From positions 1 through 9,219 of the forward strand of contig DFHL01000010.1 of NCBI GenBank assembly GCA_002371315.1: a stretch of DNA of 9,219 nt, read 5' to 3'. This document shows positions 1 to 6,108 of this stretch, piece by piece. Position 1 is the first letter of the stretch, and every line of letters starts with the position of its first letter. This DNA is from Bacteroidales bacterium UBA3724 (GTDB lineage: Bacteria; Bacteroidota; Bacteroidia; Bacteroidales; P3). Below the pieces are notes generated by a model that was not told the origin of the DNA, searched no databases, and saw only the letters and a list, made by a program, of their open reading frames with translations. Position numbers and translations under genes: made by a program.

Positions 1-8
1 GATATTAT

Positions 9-1100
9 ATGTTAGGAATTGTAGTTAGTACGCGCAACAGGGTGTTCGGGCTCGATTTGCTCCGGGCTTTTGCCATCTTTTGTGTCGTACACCGTCACGG
101 CAAGCACCTCTTATACGGTACTCGTTTGGACTGGCTGGCCAATCTGCCTCTGCCTCACGGTGTTGACCTGTTCTTTGTGCTTAGCGGTTTCCTCATAGGC
201 CTTTCGGTAATCAAAATGACCGGGCAGCCGGATATGGGACGGAATATTTGGCGTTTCTATGGCAAGACGGCCTTGCGTATCCTTCCCAATTATTATGCTC
301 TCCTTTTGGTCAACCTGCTGGCGGTGCATTGTGGTATGATTGGTGCTGGCGCCCATCCGCCTCTGTACCGATACATCACTCTTACGCAGAACATTGCGAC
401 CCCGTTCAAGGGCTTTTATTGGGAGTCCTGGTCCGTGCCCATCCAGTGGTGGTTCTACATCTTTTTCCCGTTGTTTGTCTTGTTTGTCCGCCGTATGGCT
501 GGCCGCTATGCCGTTGCTGTGGTTGCCGTGGTTGCTATGGCTGCTGCGTTGGTCTACAGGGCAATAGTGTGTGTGGGGGTGGACGACCCGTTCTATTACG
601 ACATCATTGTCCGCAAGACGTTGGCCTCGCGGAGCGACAGCATTTACGTCGGCGTTCTCGCTGCCTGGATAAGCCGTGCGTTTCCCGACTTTTGGCTGAA
701 GAGCCGCTGGTGGGCGTTGGCTGCCGGCATTGGCCTTTTTGTGGTCGCGCATACGGTGGGCTACACCTTGGGCGATGTCTACTCGACGGTGATTCTTCCC
801 CTAATAGTTCCCGTTTCGGCGACGCTTGCTTTGCCTGCCCTTACCTCGTGGAAACATTCCGGCGGCAAGGTTGCGAAAGGCGTTATGGTTCTGAGTCTGC
901 TCTCGTATTCTATGTTTATGAGCAATTTGATGATGGCCTACGTGGTCGACGGCCCTCTTCGTTCCTTTTCGCTTGCCTATGGCGAGGCGGCCTACGGCCT
1001 CTTCTGGCTGCTGGTGGTAGTGGCCACCTTTGTGCTGTACTATAGCGTGGAGCGTCCCGCTATGCGCCTCAGGGAACGCCTGTTTGCCAAACGGAAATAG
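9..1100 (+). CDS. Acyltransferase-3 family integral membrane protein (OafA/YrhL-like), probable cell-surface glycan O-acyltransferase
   Basis: A 363-residue, strongly hydrophobic protein with the layout of acyltransferase family 3. These inner-membrane enzymes move acetyl or other acyl groups onto surface polysaccharides, lipopolysaccharide sugars or peptidoglycan. Seen: an N-terminal GLDLLRA segment with Arg19 and His30, eleven residues apart as is usual for the family's essential Arg/His pair; the GVDLFFVLSGFLIG block at 51-64; the WSVPIQWWFYIFFP block at 141-154; then a series of hydrophobic segments and a basic C-terminus (RLRERLFAKRK). The length is normal for a stand-alone family member. 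Odd: the third block usually reads WSLAxEEWFYLLFP, and here the Glu pair is Gln146-Trp147. The ATG at 9 fits the usual N-terminus, but the frame stays open to the window edge, so an upstream start is possible. No neighbouring glycan genes are visible, so the acceptor is unknown. Family confident, substrate not. Confidence 0.9.
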   Translation: MLGIVVSTRNRVFGLDLLRAFAIFCVVHRHGKHLLYGTRLDWLANLPLPHGVDLFFVLSGFLIGLSVIKMTGQPDMGRNIWRFYGKTALRILPNYYALLLVNLLAVHCGMIGAGAHPPLYRYITLTQNIATPFKGFYWESWSVPIQWWFYIFFPLFVLFVRRMAGRYAVAVVAVVAMAAALVYRAIVCVGVDDPFYYDIIVRKTLASRSDSIYVGVLAAWISRAFPDFWLKSRWWALAAGIGLFVVAHTVGYTLGDVYSTVILPLIVPVSATLALPALTSWKHSGGKVAKGVMVLSLLSYSMFMSNLMMAYVVDGPLRSFSLAYGEAAYGLFWLLVVVATFVLYYSVERPAMRLRERLFAKRK

Positions 1101-1102
1101 GC

Positions 1103-1190
1103 TTGCGGATTGCAAATAAATATTTTGCGGATTGCAAACAAATTTTTTGCGGATTGCAAATAAATATTTTGCGGATTGCAAATCCTTATA
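1103..1190. repeat. 22-bp tandem repeat, three full copies plus a diverged fourth
   Basis: The unit begins TTGCGGATTGCAAA and repeats at 1103-1124, 1125-1146 and 1147-1168. Copies 1 and 3 are identical; copy 2 differs at two positions. A fourth start at 1169 shares the first 15 bases and then runs into the 50-bp repeat. The array begins three bases after the acyltransferase stop codon. The core contains a GATTGCAAATC-like dyad. The array is open in reading frames on both strands, but the translations are only periodic repeats, so I do not call a gene. Confidence 0.9.
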
Positions 1191-1275
1191 TTAAGCAGCG
1201 TCGGATTGCAAATCCGCCGCAACGGTTGCAAATCCTTATATTAAGCAGCGTCGGATTGCAAATCCGCCGCAACGG
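1176..1275. repeat. 50-bp perfect tandem duplication (two copies)
   Basis: Bases 1176-1225 and 1226-1275 are identical. Each copy carries the dyad CGGATTGCAAATCCG (6-bp arms, 3-base centre) followed by CCGCAACGG, and starts with the TTGCAAAT core shared with the adjacent 22-bp array. A partial remnant (GCCGCAAC) follows at 1276-1283. Perfect identity means the duplication is recent or kept uniform. The role is unknown: a palindromic intergenic repeat, a protein-binding array or a transcript hairpin cluster downstream of the acyltransferase gene. Confidence 0.9.
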
Positions 1276-1285
1276 GCCGCAACAA

Positions 1286-1381
1286 TGACCTGTGAAACGA
1301 GCGCGTTCGTGTCACTTGTCACAGGTCACTTGTCACTTATCACAGGTCACAGGTCACTTTTCACAGGTCACGGAGCGTCCA
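1286..1381. repeat. TCACAGGTCA repeats with 21-bp spacing, plus one inverted copy
   Basis: TCACAGGTCA occurs at 1319-1328, 1340-1349 and 1361-1370, exactly 21 bp apart. Its reverse complement TGACCTGTGA lies at 1286-1295. Bases between the copies are further GTCAC-type motifs. The inverted copy can pair with the first direct copy in a 10-bp stem with a 23-base loop. No gene is seen here. The 21-bp spacing is two helical turns, which would put every copy on one face of the DNA, but binding by a protein is only an inference. Confidence 0.75.
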
Positions 1382-1421
1382 TAAATGTCAAATAAATTCG
1401 ACTGGCTGCTTGTTAATTAAT
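1379..1421 (+). repeat. Copy A of a 43-bp dispersed sequence (inverted relative 9117-9159)
   Basis: Twenty bases at 1379-1398 (CCATAAATGTCAAATAAATT) equal the reverse complement of 9140-9159. Similarity continues to 1421, with 34 of 43 positions identical overall by hand alignment. Copy A ends about 18 bp before the -33 box of the lipoprotein promoter. It may be an upstream regulatory element or a remnant of a dispersed repeat. Confidence 0.65.
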
Positions 1422-1439
1422 GTTAAATGGTCGCATTCT

Positions 1440-1471
1440 TTTGTCGGTATTAAACCAAAAGATTATTTTTG
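1440..1471 (+). promoter_or_regulatory. Bacteroidota-type sigma-70 promoter of the lipoprotein gene
   Basis: TTTG at 1440-1443 serves as the -33 box and TATTTTTG at 1464-1471 matches the TAnnTTTG -7 box, with a 20-base spacer inside the usual range. Transcription would start near 1477-1480, giving a leader of about 45 bases that is AT-rich and lacks a Shine-Dalgarno sequence, as is normal for this phylum. Confidence 0.72.
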
Positions 1472-1524
1472 CAAATGCAAACATAAATGAATAACCAGTT
1501 TAACTTATTAAAAATCAAATTACA

Positions 1525-1941
1525 ATGAAAAGAAGTGTTTTCTTTACTTTAGCAGTTGCTTTCGTGATGCTTTTTGCATCCTGCAGCAAAGAGGTCAAAT
1601 TGCCCGGCACCACCTGGACGGCAAATTATTCCAAAACTATCACCTATATGGGTGCTAGCGGAAATGTTTCGTTGGATATGACTATCAAATTTATCGACGA
1701 AACCAACTACAATATGGATGTCACCACGTCTGCAACTGTGATGGGCCAGACGATGCCCGCAGAGACCGATAACCAGAAGGGTACCTATACCTTTGACGGC
1801 GAGAAGGGTGTCTTCGACGGCGAACAGGAGTTCACCTACAACAAGGATGACGAAACCATTTCTGTGACTGTGACAGTGGACGATGAAATGGCCGAGATGT
1901 TTGGCACGGACAAAATCACTCTTACCTTCAAGCAGAAATAA
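1525..1941 (+). CDS. Small secreted lipoprotein of unknown function, lipocalin-like beta-rich fold
   Basis: A 138-residue protein with a clear lipoprotein signal: positive start (MKRS), hydrophobic stretch at 5-17, and lipobox LFASC with the lipidated Cys20. The mature part of about 118 residues is rich in Thr, Asp and alternating hydrophobic residues, with short predicted strands (for example ISVTVTV and KITLTFKQK) and glycine turns. It opens with LPGTTWTANY and closes with a strand ending in LTF, a pattern common in small Bacteroidota lipoproteins with lipocalin-like beta barrels. It has only the one cysteine. I do not recognise a named family, and any ligand or partner is unknown. It has its own promoter at 1440-1471 and is followed by a strong terminator, so it is probably monocistronic. 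The start is fixed by the signal peptide and the AT-rich leader directly before ATG. Confidence 0.88.
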   Translation: MKRSVFFTLAVAFVMLFASCSKEVKLPGTTWTANYSKTITYMGASGNVSLDMTIKFIDETNYNMDVTTSATVMGQTMPAETDNQKGTYTFDGEKGVFDGEQEFTYNKDDETISVTVTVDDEMAEMFGTDKITLTFKQK

Positions 1942-1966
1942 TTGCTGCCTGTAAGTGGCTAAAATG

Positions 1967-2004
1967 CAATCGCGGAAATCCTATGGGTTTCCGCGATTGT
2001 TTTT
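1967..2004. terminator. Bidirectional intrinsic terminator between convergent genes
   Basis: Arms 1967-1981 (CAATCGCGGAAATCC) and 1985-1999 pair over 15 positions with a single A/G substitution, leaving a 3-base loop TAT. Five T residues follow at 2000-2004 for plus-strand transcription. AAAAT at 1961-1965 gives a U-run for the minus strand. The stop codon of rlmN begins at 2008 on the minus strand, directly beside the stem, so one hairpin can end both the lipoprotein and the rlmN transcripts. Confidence 0.9.
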
Positions 2005-2005
2005 G

Positions 2006-3064
2006 TTATTGGTTTGTTTCTTGCTTCTTTTTGCCGGCCAGCAGGCCGCAGGCGGCCATTATGTCCTCGCCGCGCGAGGCGCGAATGGTGCAGGTTACGC
2101 CGTGGCTGGACAGATAGTCGCGGAAGGCGTTCATTGTCTGTGGGTCGCTGGTGCGGTAGGGTGTGCCGGGCGAGGCGTGGAAGCGTATGAGGTTGACGCG
2201 GCATCGCAGCCCTCGCAGCAGGCGTGCCAGCTCGGCGGCGTATCGGGTGCTGTCGTTGAGGCCGCCGAACATTGTGTATTCGAACGAGATGCGTCGTTGG
2301 CCGTGCCAGTTGTAGCGTCGCAGCAGGTCGATGGTCTGTGCTATGGGATAGGCTTTCTCCATCGGCATCATTGCGGCGCGTTCGGCGGGGAAGGGGTTGT
2401 GGAGGCTGACGGCGACGTCGACCTGCGTTTCGTCGAGCATCCGGCGCAGCATAGGGGTGATGCCTACCGTGGAGACGGTGATGCGGTGGGGGCTCCAGGC
2501 CAGGCCCCAGTCGGCGGTGAGCACGTCGAGGGTGCGGCGTATGGCGTCGTAGTTGTCCATCGGCTCGCCCATACCCATAAAGACGATGTTGGTCAGCTGC
2601 TGGCTTTCGGGGATTGAGAATATCTGGTCGAGGATTTGCGCCGAGCTGAGGTTGCCGTGGAAGCCCTGCTGGCCGGTGACGCAGAAGCGGCAGCCCATCT
2701 TGCATCCGCGCTGGCAGCTGACGCACAGCGTGGCGCGGTCGCCGTCGGGGATGTAGACGGACTCGACGAAGGTGTTTGTCGATGTTTCGGGCGTACACGG
2801 GGGGATGCCCGTACGGATATCGAAAAGGTATTTTTTTGTGCCGTCGGCCGAGGTTTGGCAGTCGATGGGCTGTGTGCGTCCTACGGTGGCGATCTCGGAC
2901 AGGCGTGCGCGTGTTTTGAGCGATAGGTTGGTCATAGCGTCAAAGTCGGCGACGCGTTTCTGGTATATCCAGTCGCACAGCTGGCGGGCTGTGAATTTGG
3001 GGAATCCTTGTTCGAGGCAGAATGCCTGCAGTTCGGCGAGCGAAAGTCCGAGAAGTGTGGTCAT
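2006..3064 (-). CDS. rlmN: RlmN, dual-specificity radical SAM methyltransferase (23S rRNA A2503 and tRNA A37, C2 methylation)
   Basis: A 352-residue protein of normal family length. RlmN uses a [4Fe-4S] cluster and S-adenosylmethionine to methylate C2 of A2503 in 23S rRNA and of A37 in some tRNAs, supporting translational fidelity. Seen: the cluster motif CKMGCRFC (Cys121, Cys125, Cys128) followed by VTGQQGF; the upstream conserved Cys114 in TLCVSC; the GMGEPMDNYD block typical of the family; and the C-terminal CTIRASRGEDIMAACG block, where Cys339 matches the methyl-carrying cysteine. Odd: Cys117 sits where the family usually has Ser (CVSSQ), and Arg replaces the usual Val in QVGC. The ATG at 3064 gives the usual N-terminus. 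The gene follows mrcA on the same strand after a 161-bp repeat-rich spacer with no visible TAnnTTTG promoter, so it is probably read from the upstream operon. Its stop abuts a terminator. Confidence 0.96.
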   Translation of the reverse strand: MTTLLGLSLAELQAFCLEQGFPKFTARQLCDWIYQKRVADFDAMTNLSLKTRARLSEIATVGRTQPIDCQTSADGTKKYLFDIRTGIPPCTPETSTNTFVESVYIPDGDRATLCVSCQRGCKMGCRFCVTGQQGFHGNLSSAQILDQIFSIPESQQLTNIVFMGMGEPMDNYDAIRRTLDVLTADWGLAWSPHRITVSTVGITPMLRRMLDETQVDVAVSLHNPFPAERAAMMPMEKAYPIAQTIDLLRRYNWHGQRRISFEYTMFGGLNDSTRYAAELARLLRGLRCRVNLIRFHASPGTPYRTSDPQTMNAFRDYLSSHGVTCTIRASRGEDIMAACGLLAGKKKQETNQ

Positions 3065-3074
3065 ATTATTGTTT

Positions 3075-3215
3075 TTAACTTTAACTTTAACCTTAACCTT
3101 AACCTTAACTGGCTGGCGCGGTCTTTATTGCTGTTATTTTAGCTTTAACCTTAACTGGCTGGCGCGGTCTTGATTGCTGAAATCATTCTGAGGTTAAAGT
3201 TAAGGTTAAAGTTAA
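3075..3215. repeat. TTAACY hexamer arrays in inverted orientation in the mrcA-rlmN spacer
   Basis: Six tandem hexamers TTAAC(T/C) fill 3075-3110. Four inverted hexamers (GGTTAA/AGTTAA) fill 3192-3215. Between them is a direct repeat: 3099-3125 and 3145-3171 are identical (27 bp), and the match extends to 3133/3179 with one mismatch. In the minus-strand transcript, 3081-3104 can pair with 3192-3215 over 24 positions (23 Watson-Crick, one G-U). Alternatively 3143-3156 can pair with 3198-3211 (14 bp). The two pairings use the same right arm and exclude each other. The larger stem would end 16 bases before the rlmN start codon. Confidence 0.85.
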
Positions 3216-3225
3216 CGTTAGATAA

Positions 3226-5556
3226 CTACCAAGTTGTTGTGGTTTGGAACGAGTTGGCTTCCTCTGCGCTTTCTTCGAGCAGTTCCTGCTCGTAGACGCT
3301 TTCGTCCCATATGAAGTCTTCGTCGGGCAGGTCGGGCTTGGTGAAGTCGCCGCGGTAGAAGTTGAGGACGCCGTCGTCGTAGACCGAGCGCATATAGTGG
3401 CCGAAGATTGGCAGGGCCTGGCGTGCGCCTTGGCCGTACTCCATACTGCGGAAGTGGATGGAGCGCAGCTCGCCGCCAGTCCACACCACGGTGGTCAGCT
3501 TGGGCGTGATGCCGACAAACCAGCAGTCGCTGTTGTTCTGCGTCGTTCCGGTCTTGCCTGCCATCGGGTAGGAGAGTTTGAACTGCGAGCCGCGCAGGCG
3601 GGCACCGGTGCCGCTGTCGACGACGCCTTTCATCATCTGTATCATCATCCAGGCTATGCGTGGGCTGATGGCTTCGCGCCGTTCGGGGGTGAAGGTTTCG
3701 AGCACCTTGCCCTTGTTGTCCTCGATGCGGGTGATGAAGATGGGCTGCACGTATTCGCCCTGGTTGGCGAAGGTTGCCATTGCGCCGGTCATTTCGTAGA
3801 CGGTGATTTCGGCTGCTCCGACGCAGATGGCCGGCACGGGGTCGATGGGGCTGGTGACGCCCATCTTGCGGGCTATGTTGATGACCATATTGGGGCCGTT
3901 GGCGCCGCCTGCTTTCATCAGGTAGGCCGACACCCAGTTGATGGAGTTGGCCAGGGCCCACTTGAGGGTGACCATCTCGCCTTCGCGCTGGTGGCTTGAG
4001 TTGCGCGGGCACCAGTCGCCGATGCACACTTCGGTGTTGGGCACCAGCGTGTAGGGGTTCATATCAAGGTCCTGCAGGGCCATAGTGTAGACGAAGGGCT
4101 TGAAGGTGGAGCCCACCTGGCGGCGGCTCTGCATCACGTTGTCGTACTTGAAGTAGCGGTAGTTGATGCCGCCGACGTAGGCTTTGACGTAGCCTGTCCC
4201 GGTTTCGACCGACATCAGGCCTGCGTTGAGGAATTTCTTGACGTAGACGAGCGAGTCCCAGGGGGTCATCACGGTGTCGCGCGGACCGTTCCAGGTGAAG
4301 ACGCGCATCGGCACTTTCTCTTCCTTGAAGTATTTCTTGATCTGGCTTTCGCTGGCGCCGTCCTGCTTCATCTGATAGTAGCGGTCGGAGGCCTTCATAG
4401 CGAGGGTTATGAAGTGCTCTTCCTGCTCTTTGGTGAGGTTGTTGAAGGGGTCGCCTTTGCGGCGTGCCAGCTCTTTGAAGAATGCGGGCTGGATGACCTC
4501 TTTCATATGCTTTTCGACGGCCTTTTCGGCGTATTTCTGCAGGCGCGAGTCGATGGTGGTGTAGATGCGCAGGCCGTCCTTGTGGACATCGTAGTAGGTA
4601 CCGTCGCTCTTTTTGTGACTTCCACACCAGTCTTTCATATAGTTGCGTATGTATTCGCGCAGGTAGGGGGCCGAGCCGTCGTTGTGGCTGATGGGGCGAT
4701 AGTGGCTCATATCGATGGGTTTCTCCTTGAGCTTTTCGTAGTCTTCGTCGCTGAGGTATTTTTCGCCGGTGGCGGGGTTTTCATTGTTGTTCATCTGGCT
4801 CATCACGACGTTGCGGCGACGCAGGGAGTTGTCGGGATGCAGCACGGGGCTGTAGCTTGTGGGGGCTTTGAGCAGTCCCACCAGCACGGCGGCTTCATCG
4901 ACGCTGAGTTCCGAGGGGCTTTTGTCGAAGAAGGTGTGTGCCGCCGTCTCGATGCCATAGGCATTGCTGCCGAAATCGACGGTGTTGAGGTACATAGCCA
5001 GTATCTCTTCTTTCGAGTAGTTGTGCTCAAGCTTGACGGCGACGACCCATTCCTTGAACTTGGAGTGGATGAGGCCCAGTTTGCTTTTGCGTTCGCGTGG
5101 GAAGAGGTTCTTGGCCAGCTGCTGCGTTATGGTGCTGCCGCCGCCGCTGCTACTGTGGCGCCCCACGAGGGTCTTGAAGAAGACACGTGCCAGGCTGCGT
5201 GCGTCGATGCCGGCGTGGTCGTAGAAGCGCACGTCCTCGGTGGCGATGAGGGCATTGACGAGGTTCATATTCTTGCCGCCGTCGGTTATCTGGCTGTAGG
5301 TCAGGCTTGAGCGGTTCTCGATGCCGATGTATCCCAGCACCTCGCCGTCGGCCGACCATACTTCGCTGGCCAGGTTGCTGCGCGGGTTCTCGAGTTCTTC
5401 GAAGGATGGCATAAAGCCAAGCCATCCCAGCGAAAGCATAGTGAAGAACAGGGCCAGCCCCACCCAGAAGGCGGTGAAGGCAATCCATACGATACGGACG
5501 CCTCGACGTGTGTCTTTCGTTGAAGATGTTTTCTTCTTTTTCTTGTATTGGGCCAT
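3226..5556 (-). CDS. mrcA: Class A penicillin-binding protein 1A, bifunctional peptidoglycan glycosyltransferase/DD-transpeptidase
   Basis: About 776 residues. It polymerises lipid II into glycan strands and cross-links the peptides on the outer face of the inner membrane. Seen (numbered from the ATG at 5556): a lysine-rich cytoplasmic tip, one membrane anchor at about 20-47, then a GT51 domain with ATEDVRFYDHAGID (catalytic Glu107), GGGSTITQQLAKNLF, and ILAMYLNTVDFGSNAYG. The transpeptidase domain has GSTFKPF (nucleophile Ser483), the S-I-N triad (538-540) and KTGTT (from Lys668). The acidic C-terminal tail ends at TTTTW. The frame can be extended six residues upstream to a TTG, but the ATG giving MAQYKKKKK is the better start. 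Odd: in ILAMYLN the position after IL is Ala, where proteobacterial and Gram-positive enzymes usually have the second Glu; this may be normal for the phylum. It lies 81 bp after gldH in the same direction. Confidence 0.95.
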   Translation of the reverse strand: MAQYKKKKKTSSTKDTRRGVRIVWIAFTAFWVGLALFFTMLSLGWLGFMPSFEELENPRSNLASEVWSADGEVLGYIGIENRSSLTYSQITDGGKNMNLVNALIATEDVRFYDHAGIDARSLARVFFKTLVGRHSSSGGGSTITQQLAKNLFPRERKSKLGLIHSKFKEWVVAVKLEHNYSKEEILAMYLNTVDFGSNAYGIETAAHTFFDKSPSELSVDEAAVLVGLLKAPTSYSPVLHPDNSLRRRNVVMSQMNNNENPATGEKYLSDEDYEKLKEKPIDMSHYRPISHNDGSAPYLREYIRNYMKDWCGSHKKSDGTYYDVHKDGLRIYTTIDSRLQKYAEKAVEKHMKEVIQPAFFKELARRKGDPFNNLTKEQEEHFITLAMKASDRYYQMKQDGASESQIKKYFKEEKVPMRVFTWNGPRDTVMTPWDSLVYVKKFLNAGLMSVETGTGYVKAYVGGINYRYFKYDNVMQSRRQVGSTFKPFVYTMALQDLDMNPYTLVPNTEVCIGDWCPRNSSHQREGEMVTLKWALANSINWVSAYLMKAGGANGPNMVINIARKMGVTSPIDPVPAICVGAAEITVYEMTGAMATFANQGEYVQPIFITRIEDNKGKVLETFTPERREAISPRIAWMMIQMMKGVVDSGTGARLRGSQFKLSYPMAGKTGTTQNNSDCWFVGITPKLTTVVWTGGELRSIHFRSMEYGQGARQALPIFGHYMRSVYDDGVLNFYRGDFTKPDLPDEDFIWDESVYEQELLEESAEEANSFQTTTTW

Positions 5557-5621
5557 TTCTGTTATGATTGACAATTGGAAATTGAAGGATTCTTTAATCG
5601 TGCGGACTGGCAGTTGTCACC

Positions 5622-5651
5622 TCTCCGTTCTCGCGTCTCACTTCTCCGTTC
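5622..5651. repeat. 21-bp repeat spanning the gldH stop codon
   Basis: TCTCCGTTC occurs at 5622-5630 and 5643-5651, exactly 21 bp apart. The full unit from 5622 shares 16 of 21 bases with the unit at 6242-6262 inside ricT. On the minus strand the repeat encodes the last gldH residues (RTEK), includes its TGA stop and runs into the spacer before mrcA. Confidence 0.7.
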
Positions 5652-6108
5652 TTTCGATGTGCATCCCCACGTTCTTGATGCCGGGCAGAAGGGTGTCGCG
5701 CATAGCGTGGCGGACGACGAACTGGTAGCTGCCCTGCTGCGGGAAATGGAAATAGCAGAACGGATAGCGCCCGTCGACGTAGCGTCCGTTTTCTTTGCCA
5801 AGCCAGCGCCCGTCGCGCTCGGCCAGCCGGAACTCGATGTTGGTGTCGGCGGCGATGCTGCCGTCGGGATAGATGGTGGTGATGAAGAAGTAGATGTTGG
5901 AATACGGATAGTCGTTGCGGTTGCGTATGTCGAGGCAGCAGAGATAGGTGCTGCTCGTGTCGTCGGCCTCAAGGTTGAAAACCAGCGCATCGTCCATATT
6001 CCACCCTTGCTCGTCGATGTGCCTGTTCTCGTTGTACATCACGCTGGAGTCGCAGGCGGCAAGGGTCAGCATCGCTGCTGCCAACAGTATGTATACCAGT
6101 CTATTCAT
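5638..6108 (-). CDS. gldH: GldH-family lipoprotein (gliding motility-associated)
   Basis: A 156-residue lipoprotein. Signal: MNRLVYILLAAAMLTLAAC, lipidated Cys19. The mature part resembles GldH: a region after the cysteine with RHIDEQGW, then beta-rich segments (DALVFNLEA, TYLCCLDIRNRNDYPYSNIYFFITTIYPDG), the characteristic RDGRWLGKENGRY, and PQQGSYQFVVRHAMRDTLLPGIKNVGMHIE near the end. In Flavobacterium johnsoniae GldH is a lipoprotein needed for gliding; homologues are common in Bacteroidales that do not glide, where the role is unsettled. The frame continues 40 codons upstream, but the ATG at 6108 is chosen because it gives a perfect lipoprotein signal. It overlaps the end of ricT by 8 bp (ATGAATAG), suggesting coupled translation. 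The last residues, RTEK, are encoded by a 21-bp repeat that continues past the stop. No other motility or type IX secretion gene is in view. Confidence 0.88.
   Translation of the reverse strand: MNRLVYILLAAAMLTLAACDSSVMYNENRHIDEQGWNMDDALVFNLEADDTSSTYLCCLDIRNRNDYPYSNIYFFITTIYPDGSIAADTNIEFRLAERDGRWLGKENGRYVDGRYPFCYFHFPQQGSYQFVVRHAMRDTLLPGIKNVGMHIERTEK

Noticed and set aside
1103..1275. Possible CRISPR array
   Set aside because: The repeats are contiguous with no unique spacers of constant length, and no cas gene is nearby.
1103..1288. Open frame on the plus strand, and an opposing one at 1040-1231, through the repeat block
   Set aside because: Both arise from the 22-bp and 50-bp repeats; the translations are only periodic, with no upstream promoter or family resemblance.
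1955..2617. Long open frame of 220 codons on the plus strand opposite rlmN
   Set aside because: It is the antisense shadow of rlmN, whose radical SAM motifs are unambiguous; it also begins inside the terminator region.
3075..3110. Telomere-like TTAACC hexamers suggesting a replicon end
   Set aside because: The array is internal to an operon with normal genes on both sides, so it is an intergenic repeat, not a chromosome end.
5557..5574. TTG start adding six residues to PBP1A
   Set aside because: The downstream ATG gives a conventional short basic N-terminus before the membrane anchor, and the TTG has no supporting signal.
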